NCBI GenBank assembly: GCA_030549175.1
Contig: JAUKUA010000005.1
Span: 186,001-250,000 of the forward strand
Origin: Lasiosphaeris hirsuta
Lineage: Eukaryota; Ascomycota; Sordariomycetes; Sordariales; Lasiosphaeriaceae
DNA: 64,000 nt
Direction of reading: 5' to 3'
A model generated the notes under the pieces. It saw only the letters and a list, made by a program, of their open reading frames with translations. It did no database searches and was not told the DNA's origin. The translations under genes and the position numbers were made by a program. Of the stretch, positions 31,644-44,518 are shown piece after piece; position 1 is the first letter of the stretch, and each line of letters starts with the position of its first letter.

Positions 31644-34600
31644 TTTGCTTGCCCGTCGCCTTCTTCGCCATGCGCCGAATGAGCAGGAAAAGAAAAGAGG
31701 GGGAACTCTGCTGACGCGATTTATTTCGAAGCGACGATCATTCCCCGTCACGACAGGGATTCAGCTCCCATACGGTAAAGTCCGAGCCCCCCTTGCTGAC
31801 GCGGTGCCAGTGTAACCCTACTCGGATAACTGCTAGCTCGATACACCTTTTCACGATTAGCATGTAACGTTAAACCTCCAGGAGAGCTAATTGAAATGTA
31901 TGCCTTATATAAAAAGGTTATCATTTGGTCTAGGCATGCCTTAATCTATGGCCTTTCGTGTTAAGATCACAACGTTTATCACCTGATATATACCTGGGTA
32001 AAGTACCCTCTGGACTACTTACCCCTTTCACAATGTATTACACATCAAACGAGAAAGCGCTGTTCTGGCCGCCGAATCCGGCTGACGCGTGTCGCCGCTT
32101 GCAGTGTCCTTCGCAATGGGCAGGAGGCCATAAGCAGGTACACAGTACTGTCGGAAGTACTGCACTCCTTTTGATGGGGGTTGCAATTGTGTGATTGTAT
32201 TGCTTCTCGCACCTGTCTGGCCTGCAGTCAGAGTGGTGCTACTTATAGGAGTTCAAGATAGTTTTTGTGGTGCCTTAGCTAGCCACACAGCTACTCTATT
32301 TGCCTTGCTCAAGGTTGACTGTTGTTGCCACTATCGTGGCATTGCTAACGCCTCAATTCTAGCATCTTCCACCCTGTTCCACCTAACATAGCCTAAAGTA
32401 ATTAAGAGGTTAGGTTAAGAACAGACCATCTTAAGAGCCTCTATGGCCTATATAAAACTGTTTGCTTTTATAAAAGTGTCAGGCAGCCTTTCACGGCACC
32501 GCCAGGATAAGTATGAAGTAATTACCACCACCACCGGGGCTTACACCTATATAGGATTGAGCAACATAAGCACTTACGATTTCATACTATTTTATTTTCC
32601 TTTTATATATTATACTATAAAGCTATATCAGCCTGAGATTTATCAAATAAACTTGAATCAGAAGTTTCTCCACATATTACGACGTTAGTATAGTATTAAG
32701 AGGGGTAGAAGCCTTTATACGTTACTCTGTAAGTCAGTAAACTTTATAAAGGTATCTCATTATTATATTAAACGCTTTAAGGTGTTTCACTGATATTTTA
32801 CGCAAATAGCCACTTAGGACTACGGACCTTTGAGAGCACAGCTGTCTACAGAACATCTTTTCAACGACTAAATAGGCTCCATTTGGTCCATAATAGCAAG
32901 AGATGTGTGGTACGTACCAGAAGGAAAAAGATAAAAGGAGGGCTCACCCCCTTTAGATAGTTACTTTTTAAAAACACACAACACACTCAATTCAAGCCCC
33001 ATAACAACAATCATACACTCATCTTATTTCCCCTTTTGAGACAAATCTGATGGTGCTATCCGAAAACACCCTTCATTATGTCTTCGTCCTCTTTTTCAAC
33101 GAAGAAAACCCTGATCAGATTTTATCTACTATTATCTACAGGGACTTCGTCTCATACCTCCACAGGGCCATCTACGCCTGTTCAGACCCTATAATGAAAA
33201 TAGTAAAAGTATGTCATTAATCATGCCCTAGTATAACTTTATATTTTAATAAATTAAAATTATTAAATATAAGTTGGCCCATAAGTAATCCCGAACATAA
33301 CCCTAACCATAACAACATATCGGGGTACTGGAGGTCGACAGTAGAAACAACGGAGCACTGAGGCTTTGGTACAGAACAGGAACTTCACACATCACTTACT
33401 AGCCACTACGCCAATGTTACGTGGTAAAATGTAAATATCTTAGATAGGTTAGTCCATTATGCATAGTCCCTACGCTCAATTGAGCAAGGGGGTACACTGC
33501 TATATAATGGTAGTATGCCCTCCAGACTGATTACCAACGGGTCATCCTTTCCAACATATAACACTACCATTATATTATATTATGTCAGTGTTCCTGTGAA
33601 GGACTACCAAAATGATTCTTACCGAAGCGGTCTATTCCAGACCGTAGCAGTCAATGCCAGGTCATCAGGGCCTGTAGATCTAGCAGTTTAGGTCAATAGG
33701 AGTAACAGGTCCATAAATCCTAACTACCCGAGCTACAGAGTAACTGCTATGAAACTACAGGGCCCATAAGGCCTGTAGGTCTCACACTCATATCCCATAA
33801 AAGTGGCCACTGCACCCTCGTATTCAAGGAGGTGGCTGATAAGCCCCAGCTAGGACTGCCGAGGGCCGCGTAGCCACAGGTCGATGTGAGCCGACGTACA
33901 CACCTATAATAGGGGCCCTCTCGCACTCTTTAGACCAGTTAGACAACCATCAATTTTATCAACTGTTTTACGACTCTTTTCCATGACTCCATTCCCAAGT
34001 GCTCTGTGACCTTTAACACTCGAGGATATAGAGAAGGTTTGATATAAACCGGGTGCTACCTTTAAGTCGGCCAAGTACGAACGTTAAATAAAGTACTTCA
34101 ACCTTCGAGCGGAGGGTTAGATATAGGGTCAATCGACGCCGAGGATCGAGGAGTACCTATAACGGCTGAGAAAAAGGAGATTACGCCTTCTGTGGACTTG
34201 GTGTCTTCTGCCAAAATTGTTAGGGGAAGTTTTTGGCGAGGGGTTCGGCGTGTCCAACTTTTCTCCTCTGTCAAAAGCTTTTCGAATTCTCAAAGTTTTG
34301 AAATGGCAGTTCAGTTGCTGCCCCTTTTGACCCCTTACAGTTTTCGGGCTATTGTGAGGACTTAGGGGAAATTACGCTCGCGCAGAGTTTGCCGATGGTA
34401 CGATGATCTTCAAGATTAGTAGGCAGTGACGTGACAGTGAGGGCGTTTGGTAAACGGCTAAGCAGGTCCGATGTACCCGCTGGGTTCACGGTGTAGGTGC
34501 TGTGTTCATGGTGTAGGTGCCGAGGGAGTGGTGATGCTCGCTTGCTGTTCTAGGTAGGCACGGTACTAAGGATCTCCGAGGTCGAATTGAGGCTTAGGTG

Positions 34601-35931
34601 ATATGTGCCCTGTGTTGGCCCGCTGCTGGCAGCGCTTGGCTTGGTGCTTGGTGATGCTCCTCTCCGCTGCTGCTCTGCTTCCGGAGTGATTGAGGGGCAA
34701 TGTTTTTCTCGTGCTAGTGGTGAAAAGAAGCCGAGCCCCCGGTAACTCGTTCAGCTCTCTGTCTGCTCTCGAGCTGATTGAGGGGTAATATTTTCTTGTG
34801 ATGGTGGTCGTGTCTTGACCTCTTGACACGGGGATTTCGAGCCGGACGGCGGGGTAATCTTAATCTTCCGGCTCGGCGCGCGTCTTGTTGTCGTGGTCTA
34901 GATGGGTTCGAGTGCTTTCTGATTCGTGTCTGATTCTTCTTTCTTTTGGCGAGGGAGGCTCGGCAAAGGGTGTTCGTGGCGGAGGCTTGACGAGGTGAAC
35001 CATGTAATCTGCGGGGGAGGCGATGGCAGCAGTTTGTTGACACTCGGAACTTGGTTACGCGATCTAGTGACGCGTTTGGCAGGGTAGGGCAGCGGATCTT
35101 GACTGTCTTCCACAGCACAGCGGCTGTTGTCTCGGCGGAGGCGGATGGAGATCTTGACGGCTGGGAAATAGGAGCTTCTGAGTCTTGAAATACACTCGAT
35201 AGGGGAAAATTGCGTTAAACGCCTCAAATAGGCACAAACAGAATCATCCAAGAGTCGGAAATCTTGGCCAGATCGGCCTTGGTAGGACCTCCATGTAACA
35301 TTTGGTGGGAAGGTTGCTTGATTGAGTTAAGTTGGACCTGGCGGGGCTTTGCCCCGCGAAGTCTTGAAGAGTCTATCTAGTTGTGCATAGCTACTCAATA
35401 TATTATCCAATCCCCAGTCCCACTTTGTAGCGGTCCGCGCCGATACCTATAGAAGCCTTACTAGCTAATCGAAGGCACTGCCCGTCTAAACCTCACGTAT
35501 CCGAGGAGCTTAATGATAAAATATAAGTAATACCTCAAAGTTACAGGAGGTAACGTAGGATATATTAGAAAGAGTGAGAAAGCAGAAGGCTTACGGGATA
35601 GTTACTAGAGTTTAGATTACTTAGTGAAATGTGGTTACTTTATAACGCCTCTTTATAACTTTCGGATACGTGTAAAACGAGTAGTCTAGGTGTTCGTAAC
35701 GGCCGGCTGGTGATATCCGTTGTCGCTTCGGGTCTAGGTTGGAGTCTTTCTCGAACTATGGAGCTTGGAGTGAAGGGCTTCCATGTTATGAGAACCATCT
35801 TCGGCTAACATCTTGATATCAAAAGAGGTTGTAGGTGCATCAGATTATTGTGGGTAACTGCACGTGAGGTAAATCTACCCTTCAACTCTACCACCGTACG
35901 AGTTACAAAGGCGAGTGGCGCTTAGAAATGT
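31644..35931. other. Gene-poor, partly AT-rich stretch with probable decayed repeats
   Basis: No intact gene. Sequence from about 31800 to 33600 is AT-rich with TA-rich words and many stops in all frames, as expected of RIP-mutated repeats. From 34200 to 35260 base composition returns to normal, and minus-strand frames of 87-134 residues rich in Arg, Ser and Pro appear without recognisable domains. A small hairpin, GCGGGGC-TTT-GCCCCGC, sits at 35341-35357, followed by AT-rich sequence to 35900. Retroelement remnants are likely, but no LTR pair or polymerase motif was found. Confidence 0.5.
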
Positions 35932-37035
35932 CTAGTAAATATAGCAAAGCGCCCCACCGTTTGTATCCATGTAGTCCCTCACTATTCCGTCTGGGGCGAG
36001 TCCTAGCATCGGCAGCACATCATTCAGAGTGGCGTTCTGTCCATCATTTCGCACCCCCTTGTAGGCAAAAGTCCTGTTCTGGGGGTCTTTCTGCTGCCAC
36101 TGCCACCAGACCCTGTCGACCATGGCGTGGTGAAGGAAGAAGATCGGGTCTGTTACAGTCAGCACAATCACATATTGTTGTTTCAAGACAAGGAAAGAAG
36201 AAAGGAAAAAGAGTGCAAGAGGAAGCATACCATTCGGGGAAGAAACAGGTCCCATATCACCCCTCCCGCCACCGATGCCGGCATGCACGGCGCCATGCGG
36301 CGAGGTCTCGAGCGCAGGCCAAAACTTGTCGTAAACAGTCCAGGAGTTGACCTCATCCATAACAGTCGGGCTGTACGCATTCCCGATCATCTCAGCCTGG
36401 CCACCCTCCGGATGGCCCGGAGCCCAGTCACGGCTGAGCCAATGGGGATCGACGGCAGTGTTCCAGTACGTCGGGTGGAGGCTTCGGAACGGGCCATTCA
36501 CGACGCGCAGCTTGCCGGGGCCGTTTCCATCGGCCGAGTCACTGCCATTGCCGCCGAAGCCGAGCACTGGGTCCCACACGGCCGCCTTGGAGGGGGCGGC
36601 CCAGTCGGCGGCCCAGTCCCAGTACATGGCGGTTCCGGTGTAACCGCACGAGTGGAGGGCGTCTTCGTAGACTTGCACGAAGTAACGGTGCCAGGGGAGG
36701 AAGACTGGTTCGCCGTGGACTGGTGGGAGTCAGTTGGCATTTACAAGATACGATACTGGGAATGCGGACGCACTTCTCTGCGGCTCCGTCAGCTGCGCGT
36801 GGATATATCCAAAATCATCGTACAGGGTCCTGTGCGTCGAGATGTGCAGCCTCGAGGGCTTCGTGGCAAGGCAGAGGGCGGCGTTGATGTACGACCTTTT
36901 CTCTGTGGCGGTGGCCTTGGCCCAGCTCTTGCGCAACTTGGGCGACGTGCATGTCTTCTTCTGGCGCGCGGCGAGGCTATCCGAAGGGAGAGCCAGCGCG
37001 GCGGTGGCTAGGGTGGCGAGGTGGAGGAACTTCAT
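35932..37035 (-). CDS. Secreted tyrosinase (type-3 copper phenol oxidase)
   Basis: A 322-aa protein from exons 37035-36774, 36719-36231 and 36149-35932, with introns of 54 and 81 nt and agreeing phases. Residues 1-20 form a signal peptide (MKFLHLATLATAALALPSDS). The CuA site shows DDFGYIHAQL and IHGEPVFLPWHRYF. CuB shows SPHGAVHAGIGG and DPIFFLHHAMVDRVWWQWQ, so the expected copper-ligand histidines are present. The C-terminus VRDYMDTNGGALCYIY is normal for short fungal tyrosinases. Expected activity is oxidation of mono- or diphenols to quinones outside the cell, feeding melanin or phenolic detoxification. No cluster partner is obvious. It is flanked by repeat-rich, gene-poor sequence on both sides. 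Confidence 0.92.
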
Positions 37036-39178
37036 GTCGGCGATGGGATGGGTGGAACGAGTGACTTGAGTGATATACTGGGCTGGATCGTGCTGAGGAC
37101 GGTATTCATATTCTCGATGGTCGAGAGGATGATGGTATATAAATACTCTTCACACAGGCCTAAGTTTACAAAGGTCTTTCGCATTCGTATCTACCTTACG
37201 TAAAGGACTAGAAATCACACACTTCCTTTTAGGTAGGTGTTGAGATCTTCTAGGTATTCTTACTAGAATTGTGACTGTGCTTATCTCAAAGACCACTTTA
37301 CCATCAGCGTAGAATGCACTATCGATTTCATGTTTACCAGGGTTGAATGTCGTGTGAAAGTCGTATCCCGTCCCGCTAACGCAATTATGGCCTCTATCTA
37401 CGGCACAGGGCAAGGATAGTGTGTGCCAATTTCTACGCCCTGTGGCACAGCAGGCACAGGTGGCGAGACTCAGGTGAACGGCCAGAAATCTAGGTAGCCA
37501 TCCAAGAAAAGGGTTACTAAAATTTGGACTCAGAAGGACTCGGGAGGTATTTCAGGTGAATGTTTTGTCTAGAAAACTTTCTCCGTTCTTAGAAAAAGGG
37601 ATAGTTGTTGCTCTCTATCTTGTTGAGTTCAAAGAGCATATTACCCAACGATAGGACCTGCAGGCAAGAGCCGGAAGTTACCCCTGACACTAATTCTCGG
37701 GATGTTGTCCTAACTGGTTGTTTGGTGCTTACACATCTTCCCAATGTTTGCCCGTGGGCCAATAGGCAACCCACGGCCACGGTAAGCTCTTCAATGCACA
37801 TGCCGCCTGTACCAAACCTTAACCCCTGCACGACGGCCCACGCCGCATCTAGTGTCTGACTGGTGGGGCGTGATCACCCTCAGGGCACCACCCCTTCCAA
37901 TCTCCGTCGGCCTTTCTTCTGGCTCTAAAATAGACTTTGCTCTAGCTCTTGGTTTCCGCGAGCTAGTAGAGGCTTTGCTACCTGGGCCCTTTCATTAAAT
38001 TTCGTCACCAGTATGCCCACGATATCAACAACCTTGCCATGCCAGCCAAAACGAGAAAGGTTACACCGCCATCATAGTCGGGCATACCATACATCGTGTT
38101 AACGAGAAGTGTTTCCCCATCGCTCTCATTGTCGGCGGGCTCAATGGAGCGCTCTCTGATGCCGAGTCTTTTCTTTCGGATCTAGATCGGCATGCCAAGT
38201 AGGCGGACTGCGGTAGTCAAACTGTATGCTATGCTCCCACCTGAGCTCCGAACCCTGTGATAACGAGGAAAATACCGCTTCCGAAATTACCCTCCGGTTC
38301 GCTCGCCCATCAAGCAAAAGGTATATAAAAACCCCCTTCAGGGGAAAAGTCACCTTCAAATTAGTCTGCAGAGGCTAGGGCCTCTTCTTCCTCGTTGTCA
38401 ATTTGTGCGGTATTTTCTTCCCGCGTTAATCGCCGCCAGTATTTTCTTCTTGGCAGCTTATCCGCGAAGCTCCCGAACAAGTCGAGCCACTTCTTAGACC
38501 TCCTCCACACCATCTACAGTAGGCCGCCATCGTAGTTAGGTAGCGATGCCGCGTTCCGTAGGTATGAAAAGAAATGTCTGTGGTTCTTATGGTATGCCGC
38601 ATTCGTAGGGCCCCAAGGTCTCCGGTTCGTGGTTAAACCGCTCATGGTACTCCTTAAAGTCCCCATAGCCAGTTCTCTCCGCTAATAAGGCTGTGTATGC
38701 GTTATGGAATAAGGCCAATAGGTGGCTTGTTGTTGGAGGGCAACACAATGAAGGTAATGATATTCAGTGGTGGTTCTGGCCCAGAGAAATCTCTGGCCTT
38801 CTTTTATGGGTGGCCACACCAGAACCACGCTAGGCTATCTACTTATCAGAGGCGGCTACACCTTCTGGAAGGCCATTCACTGAAGGCCACCATTCACTGA
38901 AGGCCACCATTCACTGAAGGCCACCATTCACTGGAGGCCACCATTCACTCTTCCAACACAATACTGTGACGAAGGAGCACTTGACCCACACTCAACTACG
39001 CCAACTTCCCATTGAAAAGGAATGCCAGAATTCCAAGTCGACACTCGGAACTCAAGATATGAATTATTTACTACTGACCGAGTCAGGGCTGTCGTCACAA
39101 ATGCCAGGAACTTTTTGAAAGCATGACACTAAGGTAAGGTAAGGTAGGTACCCAAGCGAAGCTATATCCCAATCCAAC
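37036..39178. other. Gene-poor stretch with a short tandem repeat
   Basis: No supported gene. It includes the tyrosinase promoter near 37040-37150, a four-copy 17-bp tandem repeat (38881-38948) and AAGGT-type tandem motifs around 39131-39150. Confidence 0.5.
38881..38948. repeat. Four tandem copies of a 17-bp unit
   Basis: The unit TGAAGGCCACCATTCAC repeats four times without gaps. Only the last copy differs, by one base (TGGAGG). A partial copy precedes it. Confidence 0.9.
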
Positions 39179-42079
39179 TCACACAAGTCCCCAAGCGTCC
39201 CAAACCCGGACCTCGCAGTTGTCAAAACCTGCGGCCAGATAATCCCCGTCGGGTGAGAACGCAACTGTATTAGGGTCCCCAGGACGAGGTTCTTCGATGG
39301 TTCGTAACAAGCTACCCGTTTCTGGGTCCCAGATCCGAATTGTTTTATCCCATGCCGCCGAGGCTAGTAGCCTACCATCAGGTGAGAATGCCACTGAGCG
39401 GACGACGTGACTATGGCCGTTGAGTATTTTCAGCTGCCTGCCGGCTGTTGGGTCCCAGAGCATGATTGAATGGTCCCTCGAGCCCGAGGCTAATAGCTTG
39501 CAGTCGGGTGAAAATGTTGCCGAAAAGACAGCGTCACTATGGCCGCTGAGTGTTTCCAGGGGCTCGCCTGTTGCTGGGTCCCAGAGTTGGATTGTGTCAT
39601 CGCTCGAGGCCGAGGCTAATAGCTTGCCACTGGGTGAAAATTCCACCGAACGGACGAGGCCAGTGTGGCCTTCGAGTGTTAATAGTGCACTACCTGTTGT
39701 TGCGTCCCAGAGCCGAATTGTCTTGTCATCGGATCCCGAGGCCAACAGCGTACCGTCAGGTGAGAATGCTATTGAAGAAACGCCGCCACCATGGCCGTTA
39801 AGTGTTGTACTCGGCGCACTACTTGCTGTCAGGTCCCAGAGTCGAATTGTGTTGTCATGCGAGCCCGAGGCCAACGAGTTGCCAGTAGGCGAGAATGCTA
39901 CTGAATAAACAGGGGCACTGTGACCCCTCAGTGTTTGCAGTGAAATGCCTGTCGTCGAGTGGTAGATCCCAACTGTCTGGTCCTGCGAGCCCGAGGCCAG
40001 TAGCTTGCCGTCAGGTGAAAATGCCACCGAATAGACAGCGCCCGCATGGCCCGCGAAAGTCTGAGGCTTCCGCGACTGCTCGTGGGTGTCTGGGTTCCAG
40101 CTAATGGCCTTGATGTAGCTGTCCTGTTCCTCCAGTTCGGTAAGCTGCTCAAAGCTCTTCTCGTATCCTGGGGGTCTTTCTGCAGTTCCCGGAGAAGAGA
40201 AACCCAGGCTGTGGTCGGATAAGGCCAAGCGGGCTTCAGGCTTGTCCCCGGTCCGACTTCCCCGTATAGCATGTGAGCCCGCGTCTTCGTCCCCATCTGA
40301 TACAGCCGGTAGCACGAACAGGGAGATCTCCTCCATGTGATCTGCCACATGAATCAGGAGCCGATGAAGATATAGTTCATTGGGGCAAATGGGGCATGCG
40401 ACGATCCGGTCATCGTCCAGTGGCGTCTCACACATGTCGATGAGAACAGGCAACTGATGGCGAGTCCAAGATGCTGGGTGTTTGTCCTGTAAGTGGTCGG
40501 CCATCATGTCTTGCGTGTCGAAGACGTCGTAGCAATCGCGGCACGTCCATTGCCGACGGTGCATTTGCATCTCGTGGTAGATCCATTCGTGGCGAGTTGC
40601 ATACATCTTGTCCGGGTTGGGGCACCGGTCGTCTGTACACAGGTATGGGCGGAGATCTCTGAACACATGCTGTCTAGAAAATCCCAGCGCTTCGTTAGCG
40701 GCCGAATTTCCCTTAAAATGGTCCGAGAGGTTCGAGGAGCGAGACTCACTTCCATGACTGCCTGTCCTTCATCAGGACCGACTCGAGACTCATGTGACAA
40801 AATGGGCACTCAAAAAGTGCGTCATCGGGATTGCTAATGGGCACATCGGGTACTCTTGTGGATCGCTGGCCGGCGGCAACAACAGTCTCCTCGTAGAGAG
40901 TGCGCGGTCGAGCTCCCTGCGTTTGTGCACCGTCAATGCCTGACACGGCAGCAGTCGAAAGGCTATGAGCTGTCGGAGTAGAGAGGACTGATTTGACTTC
41001 CAGTTTCCCAATTGACGCGGCCATCGGGGCGTTGTCTCCGGTTGCTGCCACTTCCTGCTGTGCGGCAGCGGGATTTGCCTGAGGTTTAGCCAGTGGCGAC
41101 TCCCTGTTGGCAGTCTTGCCTGTTGAGACCCCTGGACGGGAATGGTGAGCCGCCCAGTACGTAAGTTGCTCCCTTCGCCTCGTGTTGGCTTTGGCCAGTC
41201 TCTGCATCAAAGAATACGACTCCTGGGCGGATTCCACATCCATTCGTGCGTGCAGGTCGCTTTCGCCTACAGCTTGCTCCTCTTCGAGTTCCTGGTTCGA
41301 GGTCCCACCTTTGAAGTCCGAGTCGGCCGTACGTTGCCAGTGGCGAAATTTCTCTACGACATGGCTGTAGTCGTATTGCGCAAACGCAGATAATTTCCCA
41401 TCCTTGGCTGAGGACTTGATGTATCTGCCTGTCAGCGCCGGCCGACGAAGTAGCATACCAAGGTGGTATAAAAGCCTGACTTGGTCGTAGATATAAGACA
41501 TGACCACAGCTATTGTGGCTGTCTGCCGACCAGTCTTCGATACATTGAAGGAGTCGTCTCTGTCGTCAGAGACCGTAGAAGAGTCTTCGCTATCGGAAGT
41601 AGCACTGTCGTCGGATTCCGCACCCGACCCCTCGGGTCCCTCGCCTCCGTCCCGGATGATGCGCAACGCTATTAGTCCGTCAGCTCAGGCTCTCCGAGAT
41701 CCTTCATCAGGGTCGACTTGAAGAGCAGGACTTCCGCACCTAGAGTAAGTTGGTACATCAACAACTGAAACATGTCGGCTACCCTATCCCTAAGCGTTGG
41801 ATTGTGTCGCAGCGTGTCGTCCAAGGAGCCTCGCGCTTGAGCTGGAAGGGTCGCCTTACTCTGGCTCCCCCACAGACGAAGCCGCCCGAATTCACCACGA
41901 GCTTTCTCAAGGTTAACATACTGCAACTTGACCACTTCACAGCTCTCTTCTCCCAGGGCTAGACACAGCTGCGAGTATGAATCCAAGCATTCCTGGAAAA
42001 GCTGGAACAGGGACTGCGTCGGCGGCTCTTTGACTTCTGAAGAAACCAGGCCGGAATCGGCCTCATTCTGGGTTTCCAT
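39179..42079 (-). pseudogene. C2H2-like zinc finger and seven-WD40-repeat protein, apparently frameshifted
   Basis: The ATG at 42079 starts an N-terminal helical region (LFQLFQECLDSYSQL...GRLRLWG) that ends LGEPELTD, then a TAA at 41672. The protein continues in another frame from about 41666 through a Ser/Asp-rich linker to DALFECPFCHMSL. A 76-nt intron (40674-40749) leads to DLRPYLCTDDRCPN, HEWIYHEMQMH and WTCRDCYDVFDTQDMM with C2H2-like spacing. Seven WD repeats of about 42 residues follow (GHxxxVxSVAFSPDGxLLASGSxDxTIRLWD), ending at 39179. This is the receptor-like architecture of fungal proteins with zinc-finger N-termini and NWD-style repeats. Losing the frame near 41668 is a one- or two-base change; a tiny unrecognised intron or an error is the alternative. 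If intact it would be about 940 aa. Confidence 0.68.
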
Positions 42080-42610
42080 GATGGCTCGGAGGTTCACACA
42101 CCCGGCGGTACCGTGCCTGCGCCGATTGAAGAGGGCGGAGAAAGAGAAATCGACGGCGGCGATGTACCCGGAGCGGGTATGACCGTGGGAGATCGTCGGG
42201 TTTGGATATAATATTGGTGTGCCGTACAACGCCAGCTCTTGTTGATAGGAGGAAGTGACGCAGCCGGATGGCGGGGAAAATGTGGCTGCGAATACCCAGG
42301 ATGTGAAGAATTGGGCTGCTTACCTCCTATTCGTGTGAAAATGGCTGGGCGTCAACCAAACGCCGCAACCCGACCCCATTGGCGGAAAGCCGTCCACCAC
42401 TCATACCGAGAGCTCGTGCGGGGTGAATTACGGTCCTTTTCTCGTCAAGAATCTCGGCCTCTGATCTATGATCATCATACATCAGTGGGAAGACTGGCAC
42501 CGAGTACTGTCCCCTCAGGCTCCACTCCTCTGTAGCCCCTTTATTTTGATGATCGACATTACTTGAACACCCAAGGTACCATACTCGGCTACCCACTTCA
42601 CCCTTCAGCC
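42080..42610. promoter_or_regulatory. Divergent intergenic region
   Basis: Separates the WD40 gene (minus) from the DUF7580-like gene (plus) by about 530 bp, so both promoters probably lie here. No specific site recognised. Confidence 0.4.
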
Positions 42611-44518
42611 ATGGAGGTTGCGTCGTTTGTTTTTGGAGCAATACCCATTGCATTGTATGCGCTGGACAACTACCAGCGTTGCCTGAAGCCAGCAAAGAAC
42701 TTCTGGAAGTACGATATCATTTTGGAGCAGATTAAAATGAACATATATCTCCAGCAGGAGCAGCTCAATGCCACCATGGTAGGCTTGGGCCTACACAACC
42801 CTACAACAGAGCAGCTCAGAGATCACCTCCGGCTCGTCTTCACAGAAGAGAAATGTGAGAAATTCATAAACATTCTAGAAAGGATGGGAAAGCTGCTGGA
42901 GGATATGATGAAGAATCTGGATATCGACACCCAGGGTAAGGTTTGTCTTACCTACAATCCGGCCAAATTGCTCGGTGACTTGCTGATTAGTTCTTCACAG
43001 CCCAAATGGTCGGATGATACGCCAGAAAGAGCGGAATGGGAATGGAAAAGAGTCAAGCAGAGCTTTGGCGACAAGAAGAGAAAGGAGCTCATTGAAGAGC
43101 TCCAGTACTGGAACTCGGGCTTGAAGGCCATCGTCGAGAAGGTAGAGATCCCCTTGCCTGATGAAGATACGAACTCCCTGGTGAGGAAGATCCAAGCTCG
43201 GCTGGGCGCCCGACAGCGCGACAAGATTAGAGAGGAGCTTGGCTTTGTGTACCAAGCTTTACATAAGACTGGATGGACATGCCGCTGCTCCGAGCACCGG
43301 GCAGTGATCCGCCTCAGCTGGCACAACGAGAAGACGAGCGCTGGTGGCAACTTTGGCTTCGACTTCGCTGCGCTACGAGCACCCCCGCCGTGGCATCAGA
43401 TCTCAATCAATCTCGAAGACAGGGAAGTGGACAGGCTCATGCCGCCAACTCCCGCTACTAGTAGGTCACCTTCTCCGTCAAACCGGGAATCCAAGAAGCG
43501 GTTTCCGATGTTCCATATCCGCCTTGGGCGGAAAAAGAAACAGGATTCGATCGACGAAGCGCATGCCGCCGGTAAGTTGATTATTACTTTCTCAGTAATC
43601 ATGACAGGGAGATAGTTTGAAGAGGTTGCTGACCAGTTCTTGCCATCTACAGACACAGCCCAAGCTCTCCACCCGCCACTCAGCAATCCGCCACTGCCCC
43701 AGCAGATTTCTTGCATGTGTGCTTTCATAAACGGCGCCCGAGAAAACAAAGCCGGCGTTATCCAAATCGAAAGAAGTGGCTCCACCGGCAATCATCTAGT
43801 TGTGAAGCTTTTGAGGGAGAGCCCCACCGATACGAACTCGGAAGCCCGTCTTCTCGGATCCTTGCTATTGAATCCCGGACCACGACGTCAGCCGGGCGTC
43901 TTCCTACTGTCAAGAAAACAAAGACTTGAGATCGCCGCCGCCGTCACCTGGGCGGCCCTCTACTTATTCGGGACCCCCTGGTTCGGATCCGACTGGAATG
44001 GGAAGGATGACGTACAGGTCTTCCTCCAAACACAGGGCCAGCAACACCATCGCGCTGCAGTGCAAGTCACCCATATTGGTATCTCGTATGTATTCAGGCC
44101 GGAGGCATCTCGAGACACTACGACTCCCGCTCGGGATGGCTTCACGTTCCAGACGCGCCAGATCCGGAACAGAGGCCTCTTTACGCTCGGTATCCTCCTC
44201 GTCGAGCTTTGCCTTGGCAAGACCTTTGAGCAAATCCACCAGGAAGCCCAGGAAGACGACCTGAGCTCGTTACCTGGAAGAGCTGGCGAGATATCGTCCA
44301 CACCGGCGCCCCCGAGCGTGTATGACATCGCCACTGAGCTCATAGACACTATATTCGCAAACGAGGGGGACCTGTATGGAAATGCTGTACAGAGATGTCT
44401 GCGGTGTGAGTTTCCTGGTCGGGACGTCACAAAAGACTTTAGTTTCCAAACGTTTCGGAAAGATTTTCTCGATGGGGTGGTGGCACCGATACAGGCTACC
44501 TTTGAGAGCTGTCTTTAG
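42611..44518 (+). CDS. DUF7580-like fungal protein
   Basis: The ATG at 42611 begins MEVASFVFGAIPIALYALDNYQ, the hydrophobic N-terminal helix typical of a large ascomycete family (DUF7580-type). Exons 42611-43571 and 43653-44518 join in phase. A further 60-nt segment, 42941-43000, has GT...AG ends and a pyrimidine-rich acceptor. Removing it keeps the frame and gives DTQGKPKWSDD, which fits the family better, so the product is probably 588 aa (608 if unspliced). The N-terminal half is helical (EEKCEKFINILERMGKLLEDM). The C-terminal half (RGLFTLGILLVELCLGKTFEQI) has the look of a degenerate kinase-like lobe, an inference from the LFTLGILLVEL segment. Family members often lie near HET and NLR genes. 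Function unknown. Confidence 0.82.

Noticed and set aside
34566..35251. Overlapping Arg/Ser/Pro-rich frames on the minus strand, possibly gag
   Set aside because: No zinc knuckle, protease or polymerase motif and no flanking repeats. Not enough to call a gene or element.
36127..37011. 294-codon plus-strand frame opposite the tyrosinase
   Set aside because: Tyrosinase copper motifs on the minus strand settle the coding strand. This frame runs through its introns without motif.
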